DNA of 64,000 nt. Origin: K189A clade bacterium. Its GTDB lineage: Bacteria; Pseudomonadota; Gammaproteobacteria; Pseudomonadales; Azotimanducaceae. The position numbers were made by a program, and so were the translations under genes. Location: positions 1 through 64,000 of the forward strand of contig CABZTD010000003.1 in NCBI GenBank assembly GCA_902528515.1. Direction: 5' to 3'. Shown piece after piece: positions 13,875 to 23,220 of the stretch. The notes under the pieces were generated by a model. It ran no database searches and was not told where the DNA came from. It was given only the letters and a program-made list of their open reading frames with translations. The first letter of the stretch is position 1. Every line of letters begins with the position of its first letter.

Positions 13875-15824
13875 TCACAGAGATTCAACTTCCGCCACAA
13901 GATGCGTAAATTCCGCCTCGTCGGGCATGCGCCAATCCCCTCTTGGAGAAAGGCTAACGCTTCCCACCTTAGGCCCCGGCGGCAGTGTAGTGCGCTTAAA
14001 CTGTTGGGTCATGAACCGCCTGAAGAACTGTGCTAGCCAGTGTTGTATTTCCTCGCCCGAGTATTGGTCTTGGAAGCTAAGGCAGGCCAAGGCGAAAATT
14101 TTGGTCGGCGACGCACCAAATCGAAGCCAATGGAACAAAAAGAAATCGTGTAGCTCGTACGGTCCCATAAGGTCTTCGGTGCGTTGGCTGATCTCGCTGT
14201 TTTTTGGTGGAATTAATTCAGGACTAATGGGCGTGTCTAATACCGCCTGTAGTACAGCGGAAAGGTCTGTCTGAGCTCTGTGTTGCGCGTACCAACGCAC
14301 CAAGTAGGCCATCAGCGTCTTTGGCACACTGGCGTTGACGTTGTAGTTGGCCATTTGATCCGCGTTAAAAGTCGCCCAGCCAAGAGCCAATTCACTAAGA
14401 TCGCCGGTGCCCACAACGATGCCACCGACCTGATTAGCATGGTTGAACAAGATTTGTGTGCGCTCACGGGCTTGGGCGTTTTCAAAGACAATATCGTGCT
14501 CGCCAGCATGAGAAAGATCCGTCAGATGTTGCGCCACTGCGGCCTCAATCGAAATCTCCTGCAGCGATACTCCAGTGGTTTGGGCTAATCGATGCGCATT
14601 GGTCAGCGTGCCGGAGGTTGTGCCAGGCCCGGGCAGCGTGAGCGCATAGAGATTCTCAGCAGGCAGTTCGAGTTTGCCTAGAGCATCCTTGGCAACAAGA
14701 AATGCCAGCGTTGAGTCCAGTCCTCCAGACAGGCCAATGACCAGGCGCTCGGTCTTCGCCGCCAACATCCGTCTCGCCAGCCCTGTGGCCTGTATTTGCA
14801 ATATTTCCTGTGCTCGTGCGGAAAATTCGTTTTCATCCTCGGGCACAAAGGGTTGTTTGGAGTACTGCCGGTGCAGGTTGGTCAGTGCTGGCAATTTAGT
14901 GTCGGCTTGCACAATGCGATAAGCCCGGGGGCGGGGCATCTGAGCAAAAGTTGTGTTTTGCGCGCGGTCATGCTGTAGCCGCTGCAGATCTACATCGCCG
15001 ATGACCGCTTGGGGCGACAATTCAAAACGTTTACTTTGAGCCAGAAGTTGTCCCGCTTCAGCGATTAAACAGTGTCCGCCAAAGACCACATCCTTCGTGG
15101 ACTCCATGACCCCGGCACCGGCGTACACATAGGCACAAAAACTCTTCGCACTGGTCATACGCACTAAATCTTCGCGGTAGTCGGCTTTGCTGACGAGTTC
15201 ATTGCTGGCGGAGAGATTGCAGACAATGTTTGAACCCGCCAGGGCAGCATTCGTGCCTGGGTTGACTGGGGCCCACAAGTCTTCGCAGATTTCGGCGCTC
15301 ACTAAGGCGTCGCCCAGTCGAAACAGCTGATCAACGCGTATGTGAAAGGTGCCGAGAGCATCGTGTACCTCGGTTTCGTTAACGCTGGCGCCTGATGCGA
15401 ACCAACGCTGTTCATAGTATTCGCTGTAATTTGGCAAAAAAGTCTTGGGTATCATCCCAAGTACGCGGTGATTGCCAATGGCCACTGCGCAGTTGATCAA
15501 ACGACCGTCGCATAAGCGCCAAGGTGCTCCGACGATGAGCAGCGGTATGTCACAGGCACACAGATGCTGGAGCGCGCTCTGGGTATCGGCCATTAGGGCC
15601 TCAGAAAAAAACAGGTCTTCGGCGGAATAACCAGTCAGGCAAAGTTCAGGAAAAACGGCGAGGGTCACGCCCTCTGCCGACAAATTATTGGCTTGTTCCA
15701 GTATGGATTTGGCATTGGCGATAGCATCACCGATCACCAGCGAAGGCGCTGCGGCAGCCACACGAAGGTAACCTAACGAGGTGTAGTTTGCTGGCTTGCG
15801 TTGAATTGGCGGACTCGCGTTCAT
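13875..15824 (-). CDS. nadE: Glutamine-dependent NAD+ synthetase
   Basis: It makes NAD+ from deamido-NAD+, ATP and glutamine. The N-terminal nitrilase-type glutaminase has the triad E60 (FPELCLTGY), K127 (IPKTFLPNY) and C180 (AEICEDLW). The C-terminal synthetase has the ATP P-loop SGGLDST (366-372), VVGTGDLSELALGW and FNADQMANYNVNASVPKTL. At 649 residues it is the long type that channels ammonia between domains. It starts 141 bp from the divergent acyl-CoA dehydrogenase gene and shows no operon partner. Confidence 0.95.
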   Translation of the reverse strand: MNASPPIQRKPANYTSLGYLRVAAAAPSLVIGDAIANAKSILEQANNLSAEGVTLAVFPELCLTGYSAEDLFFSEALMADTQSALQHLCACDIPLLIVGAPWRLCDGRLINCAVAIGNHRVLGMIPKTFLPNYSEYYEQRWFASGASVNETEVHDALGTFHIRVDQLFRLGDALVSAEICEDLWAPVNPGTNAALAGSNIVCNLSASNELVSKADYREDLVRMTSAKSFCAYVYAGAGVMESTKDVVFGGHCLIAEAGQLLAQSKRFELSPQAVIGDVDLQRLQHDRAQNTTFAQMPRPRAYRIVQADTKLPALTNLHRQYSKQPFVPEDENEFSARAQEILQIQATGLARRMLAAKTERLVIGLSGGLDSTLAFLVAKDALGKLELPAENLYALTLPGPGTTSGTLTNAHRLAQTTGVSLQEISIEAAVAQHLTDLSHAGEHDIVFENAQARERTQILFNHANQVGGIVVGTGDLSELALGWATFNADQMANYNVNASVPKTLMAYLVRWYAQHRAQTDLSAVLQAVLDTPISPELIPPKNSEISQRTEDLMGPYELHDFFLFHWLRFGASPTKIFALACLSFQDQYSGEEIQHWLAQFFRRFMTQQFKRTTLPPGPKVGSVSLSPRGDWRMPDEAEFTHLVAEVESL

Positions 15825-15965
15825 GGAGCGAGTCTAGCCTAAAAGCACGGATGGCATGACCTCCATCTTTGTTATCTATGTCTAATATCCCCATGCACAC
15901 CGGCATCGAAGAAAGACTAAAACCTCTGTTATATTTTAGTCGGAGACAGGCCCAGGAGGGGGATC

Positions 15966-17084
15966 ATGAACTTTGAGTTTTCTGAAGAGCAGGAGTTGCT
16001 GCGCGAGCAAGCCCGCGGTTTTTTGACAGAGCACTGTCCGCCGACGGCAGTGCGCGCGGTGCTAGAGGGCGACGCAGACCACGATGATGTGCTTTGGAAA
16101 AAAATCGTTGAAATGGGTTGGACGGCCACGGTCATTCCTGAGGAATTTGGCGGGCTTGGCCTGTCTTATCTTGAATTGGTTGTGATCGCTGAAGAGCTAG
16201 GCCGATCAGTCGCGCCAGTACCCTTCAGCTCATCGGTCTATCTCGCCACTGAGGCGCTCATGGCCTGCGGTTCGCAAGCGCAAAAAGAGAAGTGGCTACC
16301 GTTGCTCGCCGCAGGCGAGGCCATCGGAACGTTCGCTCTTGCTGAAGGCAACGGCCGACCCAGTTTGAAAAGCCTGAAGACGCAAATGGGCGAAGCTGGG
16401 CTTAGTGGTCGCAAACTGCCCGTGGCGGACGGTCGTCGAGCAGATTTTGCCATCGTCGTAGGTGCATCTGACGCGGGCGATGGTGCCAGCTGGTATCTGG
16501 TAGAGCTGGATCAAGACGGTGTGAGCCGCGAGTCGGTGCGTACCCTAGATTTTTCTCGTGGCCACGCGGTGATGGAATTCAACGATGCCCGGGCCGAATT
16601 GCTCGGTGGTGAGGGCGCTGGTTGGGGGGCAACTGAGCGCCTGCTGGATCGCGCTGCCGTGCTTTTTGCCTGGGAGCAAGTTGGTTTGGCGGACGCCGCG
16701 ATGATTCAAGCAAGGGACTATGCCATGGGCCGTTACGCTTTCGGTCGTGCCATCGCTTCCTATCAGGCCATCAAGCACAAGCTTGCCAACATGTATGTGA
16801 AAAATACGCTGGCTCGCAGCAATTGTTACTACGGCGCTTGGGCGTTGAACACTGACAGTGCCGAGCTACCCCTTGCGGCAGCTACTGCACGAGTCGGCGC
16901 AATCAAGGCAGCAGTTTTCGCTGCAGAGGAAAACGTACAAACCCACGGCGGCATGGGATTTACCTGGGAATTCGACTGTCAGTTCTATTATCGGCGCGCC
17001 AAGTTGCTCGGAGTAAACGTCGGCAGCGAGGGTTATTGGCAGGACCGTTTGATTACTGCTTACGAGCAAAATAACGCAGCCTAG
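15966..17084 (+). CDS. Acyl-CoA dehydrogenase family protein (divergent subunit)
   Basis: This 372-residue flavoprotein-fold subunit has the N-terminal helical domain (FSEEQELLREQARGFL), a central beta region and the C-terminal helices with YAFGRAIASYQAIKHKLANM and VQTHGGMGFTWEFDCQFYYRR. The central FAD-contacting region that usually reads EP.AGSD is degraded to AEGNGRPS. It sits directly before a second acyl-CoA dehydrogenase gene on the same strand (36 bp). Such pairs often form mixed alpha2beta2 enzymes, as in actinobacterial steroid side-chain oxidation. That assembly is inferred. A TATATT box at about 15931 may belong to its promoter. Confidence 0.87.
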   Translation: MNFEFSEEQELLREQARGFLTEHCPPTAVRAVLEGDADHDDVLWKKIVEMGWTATVIPEEFGGLGLSYLELVVIAEELGRSVAPVPFSSSVYLATEALMACGSQAQKEKWLPLLAAGEAIGTFALAEGNGRPSLKSLKTQMGEAGLSGRKLPVADGRRADFAIVVGASDAGDGASWYLVELDQDGVSRESVRTLDFSRGHAVMEFNDARAELLGGEGAGWGATERLLDRAAVLFAWEQVGLADAAMIQARDYAMGRYAFGRAIASYQAIKHKLANMYVKNTLARSNCYYGAWALNTDSAELPLAAATARVGAIKAAVFAAEENVQTHGGMGFTWEFDCQFYYRRAKLLGVNVGSEGYWQDRLITAYEQNNAA

Positions 17085-17120
17085 CTGAGTCTCGCAGCAA
17101 AAAATCTTTGAGGAACAAAT

Positions 17121-18332
17121 ATGGATTTTAACGACACACAAGAAGAGGCGGCGTTTCGTGCTGAAGCGGCAGCCTGGCTAAAGGCCAACGTACCCACAGC
17201 AGACGAGCTAGAGGGCCTTGATGATATCGCCGCGTCCAAGCTCTGGCAGAAGCGAAAGTATGATGCTGGTTGGGCCTGCATCCGCTGGGAGAAAAAATAC
17301 GGCGGCCGCGAGGCTACGGCCATCGAACAGGTGATCTGGAACCAAGAAGAAGCCAAGTTCAACACACCCGGCGGCGTTTTTGTCATTGGTCAGGGTATGG
17401 CGGCTCCGACGCTGATGGCCTGGGGGAAGCCAGAGCACCACGAGCGTTTTTTGCCCAAGTTGGCGAGTGGTGAAGAGATTTGGTGCCAGCTTTTTTCAGA
17501 GCCAGCGGGTGGCTCTGACTTGGCAGCCTTGCGCACCAAGGCCGAGCGCGATGGCGATGACTGGGTAATCAACGGGCAGAAGATCTGGACGTCTGGTGCG
17601 CATTACTCTGACTACGGGATCTTGGTCGTACGAACAGATCCAAATGTCGCCAAGCACAAAGGCTTGAGCTATTTCTTTCTCGATATGAAGTCGCCGGGTG
17701 TAGAGATTAAGCCCATTAAGCAGCTGACCGGTGGCGCTAATTTCAACGAGGTTTATTTTACTGACGTGCGCATTCCTGACAGTCAGCGGCTGGGTGAGGT
17801 CGGGCAAGGCTGGCAGGTGGCATTAACTACGCTCATGAACGAGCGCGCGGCGATCGGCGGCGGTGGCGCAGGCGTCAATGTAGACGTGGCTTATCGTATT
17901 GCCAGCGAGGTGATGATTGATGATAAGCCTGCGATCGAAGACAGTGCGGTTCGCGCGAAGCTGGCTGACTGGTATGTGCAGGAGTCCGGTTTGCGCTTCA
18001 CTGGCTACCGATCTATGACTGCAATGTCGCGGGGTGAGATTCCAGGTCCCGAAAACTCTATCGGCAAATTGGTAGGTGCACCCAAGACTCAAGAGATGGC
18101 GTCCTTTTGCATGGACTTGCTCGAGATGAGCGGCGCGATTTGGGACGAAAATCTGTCGAAGGAAGAGGGCCTGCTGCAGCTAACCTATATGGGTGCCCCG
18201 GGCGGGCGTATCGCCGGTGGAACCGATGAAATTATGGCGAACATTATTGCCGAGCGAGTCTTGGGTATGCCTCAAGAGCCGCGCATGGATAAGGGTATGT
18301 CCTTCAACGAGGTGCCTACCGGCAGCAACTAG
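17121..18332 (+). CDS. Acyl-CoA dehydrogenase
   Basis: It catalyses alpha,beta-desaturation of an acyl-CoA with FAD. The 403-residue protein shows CQLFSEPAGGSDLAALRTKA and WVINGQKIWTSGAHYSDYGI (FAD and substrate contacts), LTGGANFNEVYFTDVRIP, and the C-terminal GGTDEIMANIIAERVLGMP. These are the full canonical motifs, in contrast to its upstream partner gene. The pair is followed by a strong terminator at 18362-18396, so the two genes form one transcription unit. Substrate chain or ring type cannot be read from the sequence. Confidence 0.92.
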   Translation: MDFNDTQEEAAFRAEAAAWLKANVPTADELEGLDDIAASKLWQKRKYDAGWACIRWEKKYGGREATAIEQVIWNQEEAKFNTPGGVFVIGQGMAAPTLMAWGKPEHHERFLPKLASGEEIWCQLFSEPAGGSDLAALRTKAERDGDDWVINGQKIWTSGAHYSDYGILVVRTDPNVAKHKGLSYFFLDMKSPGVEIKPIKQLTGGANFNEVYFTDVRIPDSQRLGEVGQGWQVALTTLMNERAAIGGGGAGVNVDVAYRIASEVMIDDKPAIEDSAVRAKLADWYVQESGLRFTGYRSMTAMSRGEIPGPENSIGKLVGAPKTQEMASFCMDLLEMSGAIWDENLSKEEGLLQLTYMGAPGGRIAGGTDEIMANIIAERVLGMPQEPRMDKGMSFNEVPTGSN

Positions 18333-18361
18333 CTTGACCTAACTTCCTGGGGAGAGGGAGT

Positions 18362-18396
18362 AAAGCGCGTTTGTGTGAGCAAACGCGCTTTTTTTT
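18362..18396 (+). terminator. Rho-independent terminator after the acyl-CoA dehydrogenase pair
   Basis: Perfect 12-bp arms AAAGCGCGTTTG (18362-18373) and CAAACGCGCTTT (18380-18391) enclose a TGTGAG loop and run into eight T in total. The stem is also A-flanked on the other strand, so it could serve the convergent MOSC gene as well. Confidence 0.9.
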
Positions 18397-18408
18397 GGCC
18401 GAAACGGC

Positions 18409-19281
18409 TCAGTCCAGCCAACGAATCGAATCGCCGATAGCGATGACGCCCGGCTGCTCGATGCTTAGATAAACGCCAAGATTGCCGCTGTTCTCCTTTA
18501 CCAAGTGACGCATGATCTTTGGGTCCTTGGGTAGGTCGCTAAAGCCGTGGGTTGTCATGACGCAGCGTGGGCATTCGACTTCTACTTTGATGATTGCCGT
18601 ACCAACTTCGCCTCGTCGCCCAACCCAATTATTTTCCGGGAAACCGGATTCCTCTGTTTCCACCAAAATGTTGGGCCGAAAACGGCGAACGTCAAATTGA
18701 GATTCGCTGCCTTGCTCAAGCATGATTTGCTCGAAGTGTCGCAAGCTTGCCTGACTCATCAGCAATATGGGGAAAGCATCAAAGTAAGTGCCCGGGGACG
18801 ATTCGTAGATGAAGAGTTCTTCCGGAAAAACACTGAGGTCTGGTAACGGCTCGTCGGCGGCTCGAGCGAAGACTTCGCGAAAATAGGCCTCCGGGTCCAC
18901 TCCGTCATCCAGTGGTGGCCGCTGATAGTGCTCGAGCTGATCTGCGGGTAGCAAGGGCCATAGGCTGACCGGTGCATCTACTTCTGCACTCAGGATCTCG
19001 TTCACTTTCGGATCCGATGACGAAACGCTGCGGCCATCATTAAGGGTAATTTGCACTTGTGGAGAAACGACCTGCTCTGTGGGTTCGTTTATGAAGCGGG
19101 CACTCATATCTAGCAGCTGTGGGAAACGCTTGCCGCCCTTTATACCGCCGCGCTCCTCGTCTTTGAGCGTCCATGCGCGGTCTCCGGGAATGCCCTTGGC
19201 GGTAAGAGTACTTTTTTCTAGCGGATGGCCACCCATACTTTTGACGGGATAGCGAAATAGGTGGGTAATGGTGGCGGGCAT
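18409..19281 (-). CDS. MOSC-domain molybdenum-cofactor sulfurase-like protein
   Basis: It has the N-terminal MOSC beta-barrel domain (ITHLFRYPVKSMGGHPLEKSTL, GIPGDRAWTL) and the C-terminal MOSC domain with the conserved Cys in VECPRCVMTTHGF. Relatives (YcbX, mARC) act in molybdenum-enzyme reduction of N-hydroxylated compounds or carry sulfur. The ATG at 19281 is chosen because GAGAGG lies just before it; ATG 19293 is in frame. It is the last gene of a tight four-gene minus-strand run (SDR, membrane protein, HAD, MOSC). Confidence 0.87.
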   Translation of the reverse strand: MPATITHLFRYPVKSMGGHPLEKSTLTAKGIPGDRAWTLKDEERGGIKGGKRFPQLLDMSARFINEPTEQVVSPQVQITLNDGRSVSSSDPKVNEILSAEVDAPVSLWPLLPADQLEHYQRPPLDDGVDPEAYFREVFARAADEPLPDLSVFPEELFIYESSPGTYFDAFPILLMSQASLRHFEQIMLEQGSESQFDVRRFRPNILVETEESGFPENNWVGRRGEVGTAIIKVEVECPRCVMTTHGFSDLPKDPKIMRHLVKENSGNLGVYLSIEQPGVIAIGDSIRWLD

Positions 19282-19300
19282 GAGACCTCTCATTCGGCTG

Positions 19301-19957
19301 TCAGGTCAGGAGACTAACAAGTCCTCTGTAATCTGCTAGCACTTCGGTAGCCCCAGCATCGGCAAGAGCATGGGTGTCATTGCTGCCAGTAAGCACACCA
19401 ACGCAGCGCATACCAAGTGCCTGGCCTGCCTGCATGTCAAGCACGCCGTCGCCGACCATGACGGATAACGCAGCCTCTGCACCGAGGGCATCAAGGTTAT
19501 CTTGCAGGTGCCTTGGGTCGGGTTTGAGGTGTACTACGTCGTCCCGGGCATGCAGACAGTCAACGTACTCGTCCATATCCGGGAACATGGTGAGCACGGC
19601 TGCGCGGCAGTTGCGGGTCACGATGCCGAGGCGATAGCCCCCGTCTCGAAGCTGGTTTAGTACCTGTCGGACCGCTGTAAATGGAGCAGTACTGCTGGCG
19701 GCCTGCATTTCAATATCGTTGATCCGCTGGTGGCTCGCCGCAGCGTAGGCCTCAGCAGAACTTGCTAGCTCATTATCTTGGTTGCTAAGCCAAGCTTGGG
19801 ACGCTTCGATGATTTCAACAATGTATAAGCCGTCGTAGACGCTATCGGGCACCCCGGCTGCTCCCGCCATGGCCGCTATTTGTCGTCGCATATCCCTGAG
19901 GTCAAGGTTGGGGACGAGAGTGCCGTCGAAATCGAAGAGCACGGCTGGGTTAGTCAT
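19301..19957 (-). CDS. HAD-superfamily hydrolase (subfamily IA phosphatase)
   Basis: This 218-residue phosphatase has motif I FDFDGTLVP (nucleophile and acid Asp), motif II IVTRN, motif III Lys in HLKPDPRHL, and motif IV MVGDGVLDMQAG. A helical cap lies between motifs I and II, as in phosphoglycolate-phosphatase relatives. Substrate is unknown. Its start overlaps the end of the small membrane protein gene by 4 bp (ATGA), so translation is coupled. A separate, more typical Gph lies at 52671-53342. Confidence 0.85.
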   Translation of the reverse strand: MTNPAVLFDFDGTLVPNLDLRDMRRQIAAMAGAAGVPDSVYDGLYIVEIIEASQAWLSNQDNELASSAEAYAAASHQRINDIEMQAASSTAPFTAVRQVLNQLRDGGYRLGIVTRNCRAAVLTMFPDMDEYVDCLHARDDVVHLKPDPRHLQDNLDALGAEAALSVMVGDGVLDMQAGQALGMRCVGVLTGSNDTHALADAGATEVLADYRGLVSLLT

Positions 19958-20322
19958 TCCTTAGGCTCGCGTTGCCGATTTGCCCAGCGCTCCTCGTGAG
20001 TATCTTTTATGCGCTGGCGAAAGCGCTGCATCAGTACCCAAGCAATGTAGAAGCCGCAGATGGTCGACAACACTGGGTAGGCGACAGCGGGAACCCAGAA
20101 GGTGGCGCCCAGTTCCATATGCAAAAAGGCCAGGGTTGCTGCGGTAATCGCTACCGCCATCAGCGATAGCGTCATTAGGTAGGCACCAACTGCCAGCAAT
20201 AGGGGTAGCCAAAGTTGGTTCACGGCATCGTCAATGTTGAGGTCGATAACAAATAACACCGCCAAAATGATGACGACACCGGCCAAGCGAAGCGATAACT
20301 TGTTGAGGGGCGTTTTATCCAT
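19954..20322 (-). CDS. Small multi-helix inner-membrane protein
   Basis: The 122-residue protein has about three or four hydrophobic segments: AGVVIILAVLFVIDL, WLPLLLAVGAYLMTLSLMAVAITAATLAFL, and FWVPAVAYPVLSTICGFYIAWVLM. It ends in a basic, hydrophilic tail. No family is recognised. It overlaps the SDR gene by one base and the HAD gene by four, which ties it to that operon. Confidence 0.65.
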   Translation of the reverse strand: MDKTPLNKLSLRLAGVVIILAVLFVIDLNIDDAVNQLWLPLLLAVGAYLMTLSLMAVAITAATLAFLHMELGATFWVPAVAYPVLSTICGFYIAWVLMQRFRQRIKDTHEERWANRQREPKE

Positions 20323-21098
20323 CAGTCCACAATCCCCAGCTGACCGCCATCAATGCGTATGTTTTGACCGTGAATAGCATCTGCCAGCGGGCTGCATAGA
20401 AAGGCGACCAACCCTGCGACTTCTTCTCGTCGACTAATGCGTCGAATGGGAATGTCTTTAGCAACATGAGGTTCGACTTCTGCCCAGGTGTCGCCCCACC
20501 CGCGCTTGGCGGCTAATTGCATATAGCTGTGTTCAACTTCTGGGGTATGGATCATGCCCGGCGACACGAGATTGACCCGAATGTTGCTTCCGGCAACCTC
20601 CTTGGCTAAGCCAATGGTCATGTTGGCCAGCGCCCCCTTTGCGGCATAATAGCCTGGCATCCTTGCATTGGGGCTGGTGGAACCTATGGTGCCGAGGTTG
20701 ATAATCCTAGCCCAGGGAGCGGTGATCAGTTTCGGCATCATCCCAGCAATCAGGCGTTGTGCTGACAGGACGTTTTTTTGATAGGCGAGGATCCAGTCGT
20801 CCTCGTCTTGGCTTTGCCACGTGCCTGAGTCCGCCGCGCCGAAGTTGTTGATGAGGATCGACACATCAAATACATCGCATTGTCCCAGCAATTGATCACA
20901 ACCTTCCCCACTGACGATATCGCCCCACACGGGTGTCCCCGCTCCGAGCTGTTCAGTGGAAGCCTCGGCCTGAGATTGTGTCATGCCGTGTACGAGTACA
21001 CTGGCGCCCTCTTGCAACAGGGTTTTGGCGATAATTTGACCGGTGCCGCGATGGCTGCCTGTTACCAAGGCAACCTTGTTTGTCAGCGCGAAATCCAT
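20322..21098 (-). CDS. Short-chain dehydrogenase/reductase
   Basis: This 258-residue NAD(P)-dependent oxidoreductase has the cofactor glycine motif TGSHRGTG near the N-terminus, NNFGAA in place of the usual NNAG, a serine-containing segment NLGTIGSTSPN, and the catalytic YYAAK. The C-terminal LVSPGMIHTP and GQNIRIDGGQLG are typical. Substrate is not known. It is the first gene of a closely packed minus-strand operon with a membrane protein, a HAD phosphatase and a MOSC protein. Confidence 0.88.
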   Translation of the reverse strand: MDFALTNKVALVTGSHRGTGQIIAKTLLQEGASVLVHGMTQSQAEASTEQLGAGTPVWGDIVSGEGCDQLLGQCDVFDVSILINNFGAADSGTWQSQDEDDWILAYQKNVLSAQRLIAGMMPKLITAPWARIINLGTIGSTSPNARMPGYYAAKGALANMTIGLAKEVAGSNIRVNLVSPGMIHTPEVEHSYMQLAAKRGWGDTWAEVEPHVAKDIPIRRISRREEVAGLVAFLCSPLADAIHGQNIRIDGGQLGIVD

Positions 21099-21216
21099 GG
21101 GAATGTGTCCACAAAAATTAGGCTCACCCTAGCAGATGCGTGCCTTTCGAAGAACGTGATTTGAGTTTCTGTTTCGTTTTGGCGCGGGGTTAGTATGAGT
21201 GTGGCAGACTAACGCG

Positions 21217-21990
21217 ATGCCCGAACTCTCCCTCATCCTAATCCTGCTCGTGCTGCTGTTCGGCAGCTACGTGCAGGCTGTGGCAGGGTTTGCGCTGGCT
21301 ATGATTGCCGTCGCAGTGATTGGCGGGTTTAGGCTCCTCGACATACCGACTCTGGCGGCAGTTGTCAGTTTTCTCAGCATGCTAAATTCAGCGCTATCGC
21401 TGCGGGGTCATGTTCATGAAATTCATCGCCCCATCTTTTTTTGGTTGGGGCTTGGTATCGTGCCCGGGTTGCTGCTGGGCTACTCGCTGCTGCTGTACCT
21501 GAATGCGAGTCACTTATGGCTGCTCGAACTTTGTCTCGGTGTTTTTATCGCGGCGGGCGGTCTTTCGATGAGCGTGCGTCCCCGTAGTTGGAGGCGTGTA
21601 TCACGAGGGCCTTTTACTTGGTCGATTGGACTGGTGGGCGGTGCGCTTGGCGGGCTGTTCTCGGCAAGCGGCCCCTTGCTGGGATGGTTTGCTTACTGCC
21701 AGCCTCTGTCGGTGGCGATTATTCGAGCTACTTTGCTGGGTTACTTCTTTTTGACCACATCTGCACGCACGGTGATTGTCTTTTTTGAAGGCAGTCTTGC
21801 TAACTCAGTAATATTATATGCGGCCCTGGGTGCTCCCGCAGTTGTCTTGGGGGCTTGGTTAGGGCGGCGATTTCCGCCACTGGTCAATGAAGAGGCCCTT
21901 AAACGCGGGGTATTTGTCGGGCTTTTGTTGATGGGTATTTGGATCTGCGCGACTGCGCTGACCACGGGTCTTGGGCTTAATTTTTTATGA
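21217..21990 (+). CDS. TauE/SafE family membrane permease
   Basis: This 257-residue inner-membrane protein has about eight hydrophobic helices, beginning ELSLILILLVLLFGSYVQAVAGFALAM. That is the SafE pattern in which helix 1 ends in Q...GFG/A. A second GGALGGLFSASGPLLGWF half-repeat is visible, as expected for the internally duplicated fold. Family members export sulfite, sulfoacetate or other organic anions. ATG 21217 is preferred to GTG 21199 because the hydrophobic segment begins just after it. No transported substrate can be read from neighbours. Confidence 0.85.
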   Translation: MPELSLILILLVLLFGSYVQAVAGFALAMIAVAVIGGFRLLDIPTLAAVVSFLSMLNSALSLRGHVHEIHRPIFFWLGLGIVPGLLLGYSLLLYLNASHLWLLELCLGVFIAAGGLSMSVRPRSWRRVSRGPFTWSIGLVGGALGGLFSASGPLLGWFAYCQPLSVAIIRATLLGYFFLTTSARTVIVFFEGSLANSVILYAALGAPAVVLGAWLGRRFPPLVNEEALKRGVFVGLLLMGIWICATALTTGLGLNFL

Positions 21991-22023
21991 GCACTAGAGG
22001 CGGTGTCTTGTTAGGAAAAAAAC

Positions 22024-23151
22024 ATGTCTGAGTTCGATGCGATCCGTCCCTACTACGATCACGAGGTGTCGGATGTTCTGAGCCGCATTGTCGCATCGAG
22101 GGAATTAGCCCAGGCCGCCAATCAGCTGATTATGCCGAATTGGCTGGGCCGGGGTAGCCTAGGGATCTGGCTGACCCGCACAGCACTGCGCCTCAAAACG
22201 CGAAAACTAAGGTCAGTACGCGATTGCCAAAATATGGTGGCGAGCCTATTTGAAACCGTCATTAATCGCACCATTGATCGACTGTCGGTAAGTGGACTGG
22301 AGCATCTGAGTCCGAATCAACACTACCTGTTTGTCTCCAATCACCGCGACATTTTGATGGATTCGAGCCTGCTCAATTATCTGCTTTACGAGGCCGGCCA
22401 CGACACCTGTAGGATGGCCGTTGGCGACAATCTGCTAAACAACACTCTGGTTGCGGATTTGATGCGCCTCAACAAGAGTTTTGTGGTGGAGCGCAGTGCT
22501 GCTGGAGCGCGCGCGCAGTACCGTGCGCTTACTCGAACCAGTCGCTACATGCAGTACTCCCTGCAGCAAGGCATATCCGTTTGGATCGCCCAGCGGCAGG
22601 GCCGGGCAAAAAACGGCTTTGATCGAACAGACCCGGCGCTGCTCAAAATGCTGTTGCTGGCCTACCGAGATAAGGGTGCATCACAAAGTCCGCTGGCGCG
22701 CTTGCTAGCGCTCACGCCTGTAGTGCCAGTTTCCGTTTCCTATGAACTGGATCCCTGCGCGGTGAGCAAGGCACATGAGCTCGCGGTCATTGACCAGCGC
22801 GGCGAGTACGTTAAAGCCCCGGACGAAGATTTGAACAGCATGGTGCAAGGCTTAATGGGCCCGAAAGGTCGGGTGCGTCTAGCATTCGGCGCGCCGATTA
22901 CCGCCGCTAGCAGTCTTGAAGACCTAACCGATCAACTTGATCAGGCGATTGTCGCCAACACGCGCATTTACGCCACGCATCGGTACGCAAGAGCAGTTGG
23001 GGAAGGCCTAGATACGCAAGACTTACTCAATAATCCCAAGGTGAAGGTGCTGGCGGGTGAGTTAGAATCGATGAGCGCCGCAGAGCGCCCCTACTTACTG
23101 CAGCAGTATGCAAATATTTGGCGTAATAGACAGGAATTGGGTCTTGGCTAG
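22024..23151 (+). CDS. PlsC-like glycerolipid acyltransferase
   Basis: The 375-residue protein carries the acyltransferase block NHRDILMDSSLL (catalytic His and Asp), then KSFVVERSAAGARAQYRAL, a substrate-pocket block with Arg, and WIAQRQGRAKNGFDRTDPALL, which corresponds to the EG.RS/T motif in altered form. VPVSVSYE follows as in the 1-acylglycerol-3-phosphate acyltransferase superfamily. It has an N-terminal extension of about 80 residues. It probably acylates a lysolipid at the inner membrane. It follows the TauE/SafE gene by 33 bp with an AGGA site. Confidence 0.82.
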   Translation: MSEFDAIRPYYDHEVSDVLSRIVASRELAQAANQLIMPNWLGRGSLGIWLTRTALRLKTRKLRSVRDCQNMVASLFETVINRTIDRLSVSGLEHLSPNQHYLFVSNHRDILMDSSLLNYLLYEAGHDTCRMAVGDNLLNNTLVADLMRLNKSFVVERSAAGARAQYRALTRTSRYMQYSLQQGISVWIAQRQGRAKNGFDRTDPALLKMLLLAYRDKGASQSPLARLLALTPVVPVSVSYELDPCAVSKAHELAVIDQRGEYVKAPDEDLNSMVQGLMGPKGRVRLAFGAPITAASSLEDLTDQLDQAIVANTRIYATHRYARAVGEGLDTQDLLNNPKVKVLAGELESMSAAERPYLLQQYANIWRNRQELGLG

Positions 23152-23220
23152 CGCAGTCGCAAGCGCCCGACGTGACTGCCAAGGCGCTGCTCGGCCGTAG
23201 GATCAACGGCCCCCAAGAGC

